Source of the DNA: Serpula lacrymans var. lacrymans S7.9
Lineage: Eukaryota > Basidiomycota > Agaricomycetes > Boletales > Serpulaceae
NCBI RefSeq assembly: GCF_000218685.1
Contig: NW_006763306.1
Span: 20,817 to 57,326 of the forward strand
Direction: 5' to 3'
DNA length: 36,510 bases
Shown: positions 10,435-21,135 of the stretch, piece by piece
Numbering within the stretch: position 1 is the first letter of the stretch
Layout of the letters: each line of letters opens with the position of its first letter
Made by a program: the position numbers and the translations under genes
The notes under the pieces: model-generated
What the model was told of the DNA's origin: nothing
The model's input: only the letters and a program-made list of their open reading frames with translations
Database searches by the model: none

Positions 10435-12019
10435 ATGCTGCCAGCTCACGAATTAAAGCGTCCCCGTATTTATAGTCCGTCCAAGTCTGCCTCGTCTGAA
10501 GCACCCATAATCTCAACTCCAACAAATGCCCCGTCTGTACGTAGAGTGGGACATCAGGCTCAATCACGACCGCTTTTCCAGATTTCATCCGATTCTCCTG
10601 TGAAATTGGGACGCCCAGTGCACCGTCCACTAGCCAGCTTAGTTGACAACAGTGATCTAGAGCTTGCTGCTGCCACTGCTATCGCATACACAGATAATCG
10701 TGAATGTCCTTGGTATGCCGCTTGGGCTCTTGCGTTGCCAAGATTCCTACGCTTTACTGAACGTACCAATCGGTCCACAACGATCACCACTCTCACATTT
10801 CCGCAGTTATCTCTACTTAGCTGCGTCGACATCCATGAAGATGATTCAGATGATTCGGAAAATGACTTGGACTCCATCAGTACATCCCCCCATATACCGA
10901 CTCTGATCCCCCACGTATCACAGCGCCTTGCGGACAATCAAGGTTCTTCAAATTCGACTACAGTGTCGGCTGATCAAATCGCCTTTTCCAGAAATCATCA
11001 CAGTGCTTCCACTTGCTCTAGTTCTCTCTGATGCTCCACCGTCCCCCGAAACCGATGAATTGAATATCCCGGCTCGTCGTGTTTCATCTCCTGACAAGGC
11101 TGCTGTTAGGGTTGCTTCAAAGGACGATCCCTTTATAATTCAGAACGTTTCACCACCTTCCTTGGTACCAGAGATGCGTTATACTCTGCAGGGGGATGTC
11201 GGTTATATGGTCAGGCAGCACAGACGATTTAAATCGACCCTAATTCCAGATTTTCTCCACATGGCCTGCGAGCTAGCAGATGGGGCCGATGGAATACTCC
11301 AGGTTGTGCGGACGCGGCACATCTTGATCAATGAGATAAAGCCGATGAAAAGTCTCATGGCAGTGAGTCTTGTCTGGCAGAAGCTCCACAGTACTTTAAC
11401 AGGACAAATGGGCGACCAAGCCGAACACGCATTTGCAGAAGATAAAAATTTGAATGTAATTGGATGTATCGCAGCTGTAGGACCATACTGGTACTACGGG
11501 GAGATAAATCGACTAAACATGTCGCCTTCTGAAGATCCACGCAATCCTACTTACTCTCCTAGTCAAGGCAACGATGAGGTCGCCCGTGGCGATAGCAACA
11601 ACAGGAAAGAAGACCATCGCATGGCTGTCGATGTGGACAGTAGTGAGCACGTCAGAGAGAATAGTAACTCGGATACGCCGGTGCAGAGAGGGTTGAAGCA
11701 ACAACTACTGGATATTTTTTCAGCAGGTGCCCTTCACATTTTGGACGGCGATAGCCCTGGTGTTTTCGAAATGGTCCTCCAGCGTATTTTAGAACTTAAC
11801 AAAGATTTTTTCGACCAGACAGAAGACCCCGTTGAAGTGTAAGTACCGTTTATACCCAGTTTGGATAGTCTGGTGGTACCTGTAACAGTTTGGATGTTGA
11901 CGAGCTGAATTAGACCACCAATGCAAGAATGCCTGGAGATCCTGTGTGGAACCATGGACAAATGTCAACCTCATCGCGTTTCGTACCAGCTATTCAGTCA
12001 TAATTTCCATGAAATTTAA
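10435..12019 (+). CDS. Uncharacterised protein with PD-(D/E)XK nuclease-like signature
   Basis: Exons 10435-10914, 10964-11838 and 11914-12019 give 486 residues. The 49-bp first intron is needed to join two long frames. The last intron has a gtaagt donor; without it the protein stops at 11842, which cannot be excluded. The N-terminal half is Ser/Pro-rich with an acidic run (DDSDDSEND). Around residues 254-315 is a pattern like the PD-(D/E)XK fold: IPDFLHM (Asp about 256), then after some 28 residues ILINEIKP (Glu 284, Lys 286), then GDQAEHAFA and a strand GCIAAVGPYWYYG. I recall similar EIKP-containing proteins as common, uncharacterised Agaricomycete proteins. Nuclease activity is inference from motif only. 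It converges on the carboxypeptidase gene, about 200 bp away. Confidence 0.6.
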
Positions 12020-12218
12020 GTGCACGCACTCATCGCGCTCTAGCAATCACATTGATTGACGATAAACAGTATTGAAGCTCTCGTAGCCACCAAAAGAATG
12101 CGACGGAATGTCTCCGAGCCCACGAAACGATGGAGTGTGATTGTGTAGGCACGCGTAAGTACGGTAAATACATGAGACACTGTTTACCCAGTGCACTTCA
12201 TGTCGACTCGCTGTTCGA

Positions 12219-14343
12219 TCACAAATCACCTCCAGCTAACCATCTGTTCACGAGCTGAAGAGCTTCCTGTGGTTTATCATAGGGAACCTACCAGCGCCTT
12301 TAGTGAACGTTACCCGACAGGATACGTCAAAACTTACCATATGTCCTGCACCGTGGATGGTGGCAAACGTCAGCCCACTCGCACTTCTCGTTTTTCCTGC
12401 CGACTTCCCATCGACTTCCCAATCGCGCAACTCCTGAGCCACGAAGTCTTCTTTTCCACTCCACTCCAAGTTCAAAGTCCACCGTTCGTTTCCGACCCAG
12501 TTGCAGATCCAGTCGTAGTCACCAACGTAAATCAATGCACGCACGTCGCGCTCCAGCAGTTGTGCGACATGTGTGTATGTCTCGTGGTAGATGTCTAGAG
12601 CGGCTGTGAATGCTGATCCAACTGGACCGGAGCAAGACGAGAAGTTCCCGACAGAGGGGTCGACACCAAGTGTCTCACGCACGTCTACCTGGTCGAGATA
12701 CTGGGAAATGAACCTGACGAGAGAGGTTATTGAAGATGTGAGAGATGTAAAAAATAATCAAAAAGGAATGTGTACGTACTTGGTCACAGGATAGCACAAG
12801 GTGTCACCAATGTCACCTTCGCAGTCTTTGCTAATGTCATATGGATTCTTTCCTAGAAAATGAGGAAAGCGCGGGTGAGATGCTACTGCTAATGAGATAG
12901 ACATTGAGCACACCCGTATCAAAGAAAGGTTCTTGTAGTTCCTGATCGCAGAAATCCCTTGCTGCCTGGCAGTTCATGGCGTCAAACGTGTCTACGCAAG
13001 ATTCTTTCGTCCATTTCTGACACCTAGGGATCTAGATATGAAGCCACTGATGAATATTGCGCAATGAAGCAGACTACTGCAACACTTACCGCCTGCTTCA
13101 TGCGAACACACGAGCTGTACAGAGGGCATTTAGTAAGAATGCAAGGAACTGCTGGATGTAGGTCACCTAATACTTTGGAAAGGGAACACGGACGCTGGAG
13201 AGCACTGCATATCGACATATGACGGCCACATTGTAAAGTAATCAGTCATGCCGTTTCCTAGAAATAGGATACATAGATACTCAGCCGATATGTAGAGTAC
13301 GAATATGAAGACAACGCACCAATCATTACAGAGGTGAGATTGATGGGTGTCAGGCCTGCCTCTACTAGCTCGACATTCTGATCATACACGTGTGAAGCAA
13401 ACTCAGGGATATATCGACCCTATGAAAGTGAAAATCAGTCACTGTACTGGTACCCATTTTTATTCTACTCACTCCATAAGATTCACCCGCCATATGGAAT
13501 GCACGACCCTTGAACTGAGTGAAGTGCTCAAAGAAGATGGATACGAAAGCAGCGATATCCTTTGCTGCTTCATCAGTCGTGCTCTATAAGACATGCCAAA
13601 CGTGAGCTATGCACAACTGCAGACACGTCGCGTGGTTGGCTGACCACAAATTCCCCATAGTCGGCATACGAGAAACCTACGCCAATGGGCTGGTCAACGA
13701 AGAATATGTTTGCATTCGAGTTCCAAGACTCTGGATGGAAAGTAGTCCCGTTAGCCGTGAGGGCTCTACAAGGACCAAGTTCCATGAAAAGTCCTAAACT
13801 AGAAGAACATCCAGGACCTATATAGTATATCAAACAGGCGTCAGAATGGAATGCTTTGAGGATATCACGCAGACTGACCTCCATTAGTCCAAAAGATAAC
13901 ATCGTCCTTCGCAGGATCGTTTCTACTCTCAAAGAAGTAGAAAAAGAGATGTCTAGCCTCGATGTCTATGTAACCAGTATATGAACTAATGTGGACAGAA
14001 GTCAGAAGGGAGCTTGTCGGATCTTCAGAAACGAAACCGCATACTTGACGGTATCATCGCAGAAGGCAGACTTCTTGATGCGTACGCTGTGCTTGGGGAA
14101 GAAAGGATGTTGCAGCGTTGTGAACTGCGTCTCAGATAGCACACCCAAATGTTCCATTGGTGTGAACAAACCATCGTCATACGGCGCTGTATATGACTGT
14201 ACGTAGGAACTCGTGCCCGTTCGAACATTCTGTTTCTCGCGTCCATAACGCGGTACATTTGGTGAGAGCACCGACTGAGACTGGCTGGCCGCGTTAGACG
14301 CGACGACAAAGGCCAGCAGACCGAGGAGCGATAGCGACAACAT
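12219..14343 (-). CDS. Secreted serine carboxypeptidase, S10 family (intact copy)
   Basis: Removes C-terminal residues from peptides, outside the cell or in the vacuole. Eleven exons, roughly 510 residues; exon 1 is 14343-14045. The signal peptide begins MLSLSLLGLLAFVVASNAAS. Family landmarks: DIEARHLFFYFFES, FWTNGG/PGCSSSLG (oxyanion hole), FFVDQPIGVGFSYADYG, catalytic Ser in GESYGGRYIP (split by an intron inside the motif), NGMTDYF, paired cysteines around RCQKWTKESC, catalytic Asp in VGDYDWICNWVGNERW and catalytic His in GAGHMVPYD. It ends GGDL and TGA at 12221-12219. I followed every junction and found no stop or frameshift. A TATA-like cataaattta lies about 110 bp upstream. Broken relatives lie at 27660-29758 and 7916-8228. 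Confidence 0.95.
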
Positions 14344-15768
14344 GGTGGTTCAGAGTGAAAGGGTGCCCTTGACACTTACGTACTTTGTTTGAATTCGCGT
14401 ACACGTTATTCGGTCTCGAGGTATACGGAATGCTAAGGCGTGGAAGGATTGTAGGATAAATTTATGCTGGCTTTCGTGTTCTCTGTTATCATGGACCTGT
14501 AGCATATGGCTCGGAGGCATACGGCCCGCTCATCGACGCGTCGGGACCAGAGTCGCATTCAGAGATATATTTCTCAAAGTACACATACATGTCTAGCGAC
14601 AACGGGGAAGACAATGACTTGCATATGTAGTGATCCTTGGACATTTAATTCCGTCCTGTAAGTTACTGGAGTCACCTGCAGTGGGATGGACTAGTACTAG
14701 TAGAAAGTCAATAAGATACAAGGAACCGTAAACCTATAGCTATGTGATCACATGCCCGAAGTGTCTCGAAGTACAACATACATAATCCTTGCTTATCGCT
14801 TGCACGACGCTTGCATTAGTGCTACTGTAGTAGTGGGATGATATCGTGATATAACCAGGAAGAGTGGAAGAATTATATCGACTCTGTCCAAACGGTTTAC
14901 GATCTACCAGATGGAACCGAATCAATGCTTTCTCGACAGAAAGTAATTGGGATTTATGCCAGTCTTGTCCTGCCTAAGGTGTAAAATACATTATCAGGGC
15001 AAATTGGACGGACAAGCCCCAACGCGCATTTGAAGACGTTTAAACCGAGAAGAGGTGTTGCCCGTGGAGATTTACATAAATCTACTCTTCTCCAAGCGAA
15101 TACCCGCACGAAGACAGGGCCTTCGCTCGTACGCTTGAAGTGCTCATCGAAGTGGTCAAGGGCAACCTCGAAAGAATTAGATGCTTGCAGAAGTCGATCG
15201 TGAAATTGAAATGGGGCGCGGCCGAGCTGCTTCTATCGGTCGGTTCTTGCACAGGTATACAATGCACATGGTTAATATGTCATTTAATTGACATGATGAT
15301 TGGCTACTATTGGAAAGGTAATCAGCAAGCCTGAGAGGAATAGGATAAAGGAAGCTTCTCACCTGAGCGACATATTCCTGAACTAAGAACGTACAATAGT
15401 ACTATGACTGATGACATGAAAGCAATGAGGCTAATCACAAGCACATCACTGCAGCACTCGTACACGCCTAGGGCACGCGATTTGGCCAGCTTATAGAACG
15501 CTCAGTTGCGAGAAATCTCACCCTCGCCCTTTCCAATGTATAGCAACATAACGCTCCCAAGATCGTGGAAACCCTGAGCCACCCACCTTGGTGCTTTGAA
15601 GGTGAAACAAAGAAACGGGGAACAAAGCGCCTTGGTCCACCAAGCCAAAGCGTATACAGATAAAGGGGCGAGCCATAAACGCGAAGTGGGCTGAATCACC
15701 CCATATCCATACCCACGCACACCGTCCTCTACACTAATCTAGTCGTCCCAAGTCTTTTGAAAACACCA
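14344..15768. other. Intergenic between divergent carboxypeptidase and secreted-protein genes
   Basis: Contains the promoter of the carboxypeptidase (minus) on its left edge and of the orphan secreted protein (plus) on its right edge. A frame open from 15080 to 15334 with a helical-looking stretch (VLIEVVKGNLERIRCLQKS) has no ATG and no partner exon that I could find. It may be an exon remnant. Nothing else is recognised. Confidence 0.4.
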
Positions 15769-16602
15769 ATGAAGGCCAAGGCCAAAATATCGAGACAGAC
15801 ACTGCTAGCTGGGCTAGCGTTACTGGGGAGCGTGCTGGCTGTTCCTCAACCATTTTTGGGCTATCATATGGAAAACCTTCTGAACACTAGGACTGCCACG
15901 ATGTGCTGCCAGACAGCATTGCATGGCAGCGAATATGCCTATGCTACCCATGCACACGGGCGGAAGACAGACAACGCGCCCAAACGATGGATAGCGCAAA
16001 CAGATCCAAAACCCACTACAGTGGCTGCCGGGAGCTGCAAACCACGTAGTCAGCCCAACGTATACTTGGATGGAGAACACAGCTCGGCACAGTACGTCCT
16101 TCCTCTTTGTGTTTGAAAGTAAAGATAGCCGCCTCACACGATATTAACAGGAGAAGTAAATCAGCGACTGCAGAAAGCGCGCATTGGATAGATTATGGTC
16201 ATGACGGTACGGATGGCCTCGGCTCCACGGAGGTAAGCACCATGCGCTTGTATGGCGTCGAACACATTTAGTTGATTTCAATCGTGCAAGAAGGCTGGAC
16301 GAATGAACGGCACGAGAAGTGTATGCGAGAAAAAAAATGTGCCGCTCAATCCATTGCATGAAAGTCGAGAATGGAGAATCGCTGGTTTCAAGAGCGACAT
16401 TAAACTGTACGTTGGGAGGGGCTTTCAAGGGGTTATTGCCACTGGTGAATCACTAGGAAATTCAGAAGCCACATTCTTGACGTGTGCTCGTTCCACATCA
16501 CGAGATATGATTGCTATCATGAATTCGAATAATCCCTATAAAATGCCTTGGGTAGTGATCCACTTCGCATTGAAAATCTTGGGATGCCTGCGCTACTCCT
16601 AA
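15769..16602 (+). CDS. Putative secreted protein of unknown function
   Basis: Exons 15769-16091, 16151-16232 and 16291-16602 give 238 residues. The two introns (gtacgt...taacag and gtaagc...tgcaag) restore one frame across three separate open stretches. The N-terminus looks like a signal peptide: basic MKAKAKISRQ, hydrophobic TLLAGLALLGSVLA, then VPQP as a likely cleavage site. The mature part has a CC pair, further scattered cysteines and the motif YVGRGFQGVIATGESLG. A mildly hydrophobic C-terminus (PWVVIHFALKILGCL) could be a membrane-associated segment. An in-frame ATG at 15757 would add four residues. I do not recognise the family. A basidiomycete small secreted protein is the plainest reading. 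Confidence 0.55.
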
Positions 16603-17254
16603 GGGTTTATCGAGAGCTCTGGACAGCCTTGAATCTGCCTGAATATTTGTCACGATAGCACGATATCATACGAAATAGCACCACCTGTATTTCTAGACAC
16701 AAACGATTGCTTCGATGTATCCAAAAGCGTTGAACTCCCCATGATTGGATACATGGAATTTTACTGCGATGGCGGGTAGTGGCATTCACTGGCGTCACGG
16801 TCAGAGAGCCTCATTGTCGTATTCTGAGATTGCAAATTAAGTACAAACATACCAGCCACCTCGTTAGTACATCGTTCTTACAAGGTAACAACTTTACAAC
16901 AGTCATTTATTATCATACTATAGTATGTGAATTGCATTCTTGGCTATTCTCATGAAACGAGAGTCTTCAGATTGCAACTGCCCAGACTTGCTGGCAGTCG
17001 TTCCACCGAGAGCTCGTCAGTATTAGCAAGGGCGAGGTCGAAGATCCTTCAATGCATTGGGAAATTTTAGGTTCGCACTACTTACTATTCATCCACGACC
17101 ACCGAGCACAGCACATTGGGCTGTAAATAAAAAAAGAAGATCAGACTAGACCTTGCTACAACGGAACTGTGAGCAGCTTATACCCCCTGTATCACGACAT
17201 TGGTCACGTCTAATTTCTCATTCCACCATTTGTTACAGGGTTGGTTGGACGTAA
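16603..17254. other. Intergenic, possibly further P450 remnants
   Basis: No gene supported. The end (about 16980-17250) precedes the recognisable P450 relic and may hold earlier P450 exons too decayed to identify. An acceptor-like tttgttacag lies just before 17240. Confidence 0.35.
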
Positions 17255-17425
17255 GCATCAGGCCACTTCTACTCTCCTCAAAGTTATCCTCGCAATGGCA
17301 AAAGTTTCCGCACCTCCAAGAAGCATGAGCAGATATCAATTCTGTCGTAGGTAAGGACAGGTTGCTTACTGTTGACGACCGAGACTATGCCCTATGTCGA
17401 AGCCGTGGTTCGAGAGTGGTTCAGG
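17255..17425 (+). pseudogene. Cytochrome P450 relic (I-helix to K-helix fragment)
   Basis: Three reading frames must be combined to follow the family sequence. ATSTLLKVILAMAK (end of the I helix) is followed after a one-base slip by FPHLQEA, a TGA, then ADINSVVGKDRLLTVDDRD. Another one-base slip leads to MPYVEAVVREWFR, which holds the K-helix ExxR (E-W-F-R). The order and spacing are those of Agaricomycete P450s (FPHLQxKAQxEID, then GxDRLPTxxD, then LPYVxAVxxExxRW). The heme-binding cysteine region and the N-terminal half are absent. With one stop, two frameshifts and no flanking exons, it cannot encode a working enzyme. Confidence 0.82.
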
Positions 17426-17844
17426 TGACATCATGTTCTGCCACAATCCTCCTGGACCGTTGCACCCTATAGTTGAAACCCTCGGAATGAACATTGCCGT
17501 ACCTTGGAATATTTGGAAAGATCTATTGTATGTGTTGCATTAGTATCATTGCTTATCTCTTTGATAATATCTCCTCTATCTCCTACTCTTGAAGATAATA
17601 ATATATACTCTTGCTTTCTCAACCAGGATATCATCGTCGATTCGGAGAAGACAACAAGTTATCTACTAGAAAAACGCTCGCTCAATTACTCCGCTAGACC
17701 TGACCTTGTCACTCCGGAACCGTCAGCGCTTCAGCTTCTGCACATCACTCAGTAATCCAATTATCTCCCACGGGTTTGGTTGGTTGAAGTCAACAAGCTG
17801 ATTTGATTGCGTTGTTGATAGGCAAGATAATAAATAAACCATGC
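17426..17844. other. Spacer between P450 relic and glutathione transferase gene
   Basis: Holds the 3' UTR of the minus-strand glutathione transferase that ends at 17845. An open frame at 17504-17755 begins with a hydrophobic stretch but has no ATG and no family match. No gene is claimed. Confidence 0.35.
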
Positions 17845-18646
17845 CTAGAGCACGTTGCACACTTTCCCAACTTCCGTCAACAGTTTCGCCCATCTTCCTT
17901 CATGCCAAGAAGTTAACTTCTTCCGTTCATCTTCGTCAAGAATGGTGTAGTACCATTCAAGGCGTGCACCAATGATGATGTCGGCATGTGAAAATGTGTC
18001 CCCCATAATCCATGGTCCTGGGGTTCTTGCATACCATCCTTCAACAACGTCGAGTGATTGCTTCAAGTGATCCCAGTGTTCTTCACGCTTAGGCCCGACA
18101 GGCGACCATTCCTCCATCTTCAATCCGAGATCATACTCCCTTCTGCTCACGAAATATTCTTTAGTCGGCGAGAGCAAATGGGGTACGACCTTCAACAACA
18201 TCATATTGACCAGAGGGAAACCGTTCGCAGTAAATGTTTTGTCGAGCACATAAATCAATGCTTTGCTGCTAGAAGGGAACAGCGTGGGCAGAGATGGATA
18301 CGTCTTGTCGAGGTATTCAGCGATGATAAAAGAGTCGGACACTATTGCGCCGGTCGATGGATCCTGAATGACCGGAAGTGTGTAGAGATCGTTTCCATCT
18401 TTCGTTTTGGTGGTAGGCTGGGCGCCGATGCTTTTCATACGCGTTTGGATATCCGAATATTCGATCCAGACCGTCTCAAACGGTACGCCTTTGTAGCTCA
18501 AAGCCCATCTATGAACACAACGAGAACATTAGGTCAGCGTCGAGAATCAAAAGCATGTTTGCCCACCTAGCCTTGTGCATGTTAGGGGACCATGCTTTGC
18601 CAGGCAGAGAACTGGGAACATCGTAAAGAATAATGGGTTGCGCCAT
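17845..18646 (-). CDS. Glutathione transferase, fungal class A (LigE/etherase-like), copy 1
   Basis: Conjugates or binds glutathione with hydrophobic compounds; fungal class A members are related to bacterial LigE beta-etherase and in wood decayers bind plant extractives. Exons 18646-18567 and 18508-17845 give 247 residues. The thioredoxin-like N-domain begins MAQPIILYDVPSSLPGKAWS, with the hydroxyl residues where the catalytic Ser lies in this class. The glutathione-binding LYTLPVIQDPSTGAIVSDSF (cis-Pro and E/D-S) and AEYLDKTYP follow. The all-helical C-domain contains WIMGDTFSHADIIIGARLEW, the conserved N-capping box. The single intron (gtgggc...ttcatag) falls after KAR at the same place as in the other copies. 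The coding frame is intact. Confidence 0.95.
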
Positions 18647-19014
18647 ATCTGATCAGCTATGATACGATGGGCGCAATAACAGACGGTTGTCTCGTATAAA
18701 TACGGACAGTTTACCGCGTTCGAGTCACATCCCACCACGTGCGACAAAGTGATTTATCACCAGCACCTGATAGACTGCCTTCGGAAACATGCATCGCCGT
18801 CTCAAGGTGGGGGAATAGCGATTTCCCTACTAGTGGTTTTGATAAACAAATAGACAAAACTCGGCTGTGCTTCGACGTTATCCGTCTATCTTGTGGGGAA
18901 ACGTTTCCAGCTCCCCTTCCGACTGGGTTGTCCGACTCTCCACAGGCTTACAAAGTCAGAGTCACCTGACTCAGCACGTGACAGCCCCTTAGGAAGTCAG
19001 AATACAATGCACAA
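18647..19014. promoter_or_regulatory. Upstream region of glutathione transferase copy 1
   Basis: Spacer that must contain the copy 1 promoter. A TATA-like element (tataaata on the plus strand, about 18694-18701) lies some 50 bp upstream of the start. No coding feature is seen. Confidence 0.35.
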
Positions 19015-19595
19015 TGCTGAAGCATCTTATCCATGCCGCGACGATCATATCCGCGCACGATAATGTCTCTCGTGGTGTGGTTGCTTGTTATCTTTCCGTA
19101 TCATTTATTGACGACAGCGAATGCTCATTTCGGTTTCGTCTAGTCTTCTTCACGCTGCGGTCCAAGAGGAGAAACCTGCTCGTATTTCATGCCCAACCTT
19201 TCCTCTATCAACCTCGAAATAATCGTGGTTCATCTTGCCGTTCATCTTGGCTATCAGCAGAATGTTACTCGGAGCTACAGCATTGACCTTCGCAGGCTGG
19301 AAGATAATAACGTAGCGCTGTTTGAAGGGAAGACGGCGGGCGCAGGGCAGATCATCTCCAGGTACTCTGCGATAGCAAAAGAATCAGATATTGTGGTTCC
19401 AGTGGAAGGGTCTTGAATGGCGGGGGCAGTATGAACAGTGCTACCGTCCTGTTCATTCCTCGTTGGCTTAGCTCCGACACACGGTATATGTTTATTGTGA
19501 GTCTTGTTATTCACCTCGTTTCCTGAAGATTTGCTGAAAAAGATTGTCCAGGCAGCTTACTGGCAAATATCGTCCAGAACAATTGACGGCGCCAT
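19015..19595 (-). pseudogene. Glutathione transferase (fungal class A) relic
   Basis: Fragments of every part of the gene lie in order. The start MAPSIVLDDI at 19595 is followed by a one-base slip (the original frame hits TAA); the next frame gives ASKLPGQSFSANLQETR and the usual donor position. The start of exon 2 is missing. GAKPTRNEQDG, AIQDPSTGTTISDSFAIAEYL and FPSN follow at about 19480-19310. Most of the helical domain is deleted. The pieces KYEQVSPLGPQREED and AFAVVNK appear with several stops, and the end gives ETLSCADMIVAAWIRC at about 19070-19020, matching DTFSYADIIVAAWIRC in the copy at 19944-20757. It is closest to that neighbour by this stretch. Confidence 0.9.
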
Positions 19596-19943
19596 TTTCG
19601 CTCAGAAGTAGAAGGAAAGAGAAACTCAATGGACAGCAACTGTAAGTATATCTCTGTCACTCCCGTTATATATCTTTATGTTCAGATGATACGGCTTCAA
19701 TATCAGGTTTAAAGACGAACTTTACATGGACTGCCCTTGCTCACGTGAGTGTTCTACAGTATAACAGCATTACAAGTCAGTTTCAGCATGACGGTAGTTG
19801 TCTTAAATTCATTCACATGACACTTCTCATAATAGTAGGACCATTGACCTGACTCAGGATCTTCCGATTCGCATTGACAGAATCACTAAGAAATATGATT
19901 ATGGTAAATACCATAACGATCGTGGTACAAATGCTACAACATA
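19596..19943. other. Spacer between glutathione transferase relic and copy 2
   Basis: Contains the 3' UTR of copy 2 and the former promoter of the relic. No reading frame or motif is supported. Confidence 0.35.
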
Positions 19944-20757
19944 TCAGTCAAGAATGAGGTACTTATCAAAGTCTGTTAGTAGGTTTCTCCATCGTCCGTT
20001 ATTCCACAAGCTCGCTTCCTCCCACTCGCTCTCATCCAGTATCAGGCTAGTACATCTTATCCATGCAGCGACAATGATATCAGCATATGAGAAAGTATCT
20101 CCCATCATCCATTCGCCGTCGCTCTTCGTGTACCACCCATCAATTGTTGCAAGAGCCACTTTGAATTTGCGCCAATCCTCTTCACGATTTGGGCCAACAG
20201 GCCACAAATCATCCCAATTTTCAACACGACATATAACTTTGTAGACCTTTACATAGTACTCCTGATTCCTGGGGTACAGCTTAGGTTTGCATTTCGAAGC
20301 CATCATCTTGAAGGTTGGAGTGATGGCGCTTATAATCGCCGAATCAAGGACATGCATCAAAGCCCTCGTATCTGGCGGAAGGACAGCAGGCGTAGACGCG
20401 TAAGTTTTGTCGAGATATTCGACGATGACCAGCGAATCGGATACGATGGCTCCAGTGGAAGGATCCTCGATAACAGGGAGGGTATAGAAATCGCTCCCGT
20501 CTGATTTAACCCGGGTAGGCTTCGCCCCGATAACTTTCATGCGCTCTTCGATGTCAGGGGCCTCGATCCACACCGTTTTGAAAACAAGGCCTTTGTAACC
20601 CAGGCAGTACCTGTGGCGTATGACATCAATACCATCGCAGCAAGATATGATTGGTGAGTGGTGACGATCAATCTCACCTAACTTTGAGCGTATTGCTCGA
20701 GAATGCCTTCCCTGGCATCGTGCTTGGGATGTCATACAAGATAATAGGTTGTGCCAT
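19944..20757 (-). CDS. Glutathione transferase, fungal class A (LigE/etherase-like), copy 2
   Basis: Same family and predicted role as copy 1. Exons 20757-20678 (80 nt, as in copy 1) and 20610-19944 give 248 residues. It begins MAQPIILYDIPSTMPGKAFS. Intron (gtgaga...ccacag) after KVR. The N-domain has the glutathione-site segment LPVIEDPSTGAIVSDS and VEYLDKTYA. The C-domain has WMMGDTFSYADIIVAAWIRC. A longer frame running through the intron to 20813 is spurious, because the spliced product restores the family N-terminus exactly. The central helices differ from copy 1, so substrate pockets may differ. Confidence 0.95.
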
Positions 20758-21135
20758 CTTGATTCTTCAATCAGAGGGAAATTAATGGTTTTACAAGGCA
20801 GTTTTACGCTCAATAAATATTGCTCTCGTTGCTATGCAGAAATGTGAACGCCTCCGTAGTCTCCGTTGCTGACCTAATTTACAGCTAGGCTAGACTGACT
20901 CATCTGTAGCAAACGTACCTGCCTGGAATTTTCGAAGCTTCAACTAATTTAAAGAATTTATGCCCTCACTATCTTGCCTCCCCTAACAACCTACGAATAT
21001 GTCCTCAACACTACCGTATGTGCTTTTATCTCTCCACAAAATGTGTAATGAACATGACCTGAGAATAGGAGCTCCAAAGCTTACTGTACAATTCATAATC
21101 CGAGAACTCCAGCAAAGATCCATCTGCGCACAGCA
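20758..21135. other. Spacer between glutathione transferase copy 2 and the Dicer gene
   Basis: Promoter of copy 2 and 3' UTR of the Dicer-like gene. A TATA-like AT run (aataaatatt, about 20811-20820) lies some 55 bp upstream of the copy 2 start. Nothing else is recognised. Confidence 0.35.

Noticed and set aside
15080..15334. Open plus frame with a helical-looking segment
   Set aside because: It lacks an ATG and no flanking exon could be joined. Kept only as a possible exon remnant.
17504..17755. Open frame with a hydrophobic N-terminal part
   Set aside because: It starts at TTG, overlaps no family, and lies next to a pseudogene in an AT-rich spacer.
20610..20813. Longer N-terminus for glutathione transferase copy 2 by reading through the intron
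   Set aside because: Splicing at gtgaga...ccacag restores the family N-terminus MAQPIILYDIPS exactly.
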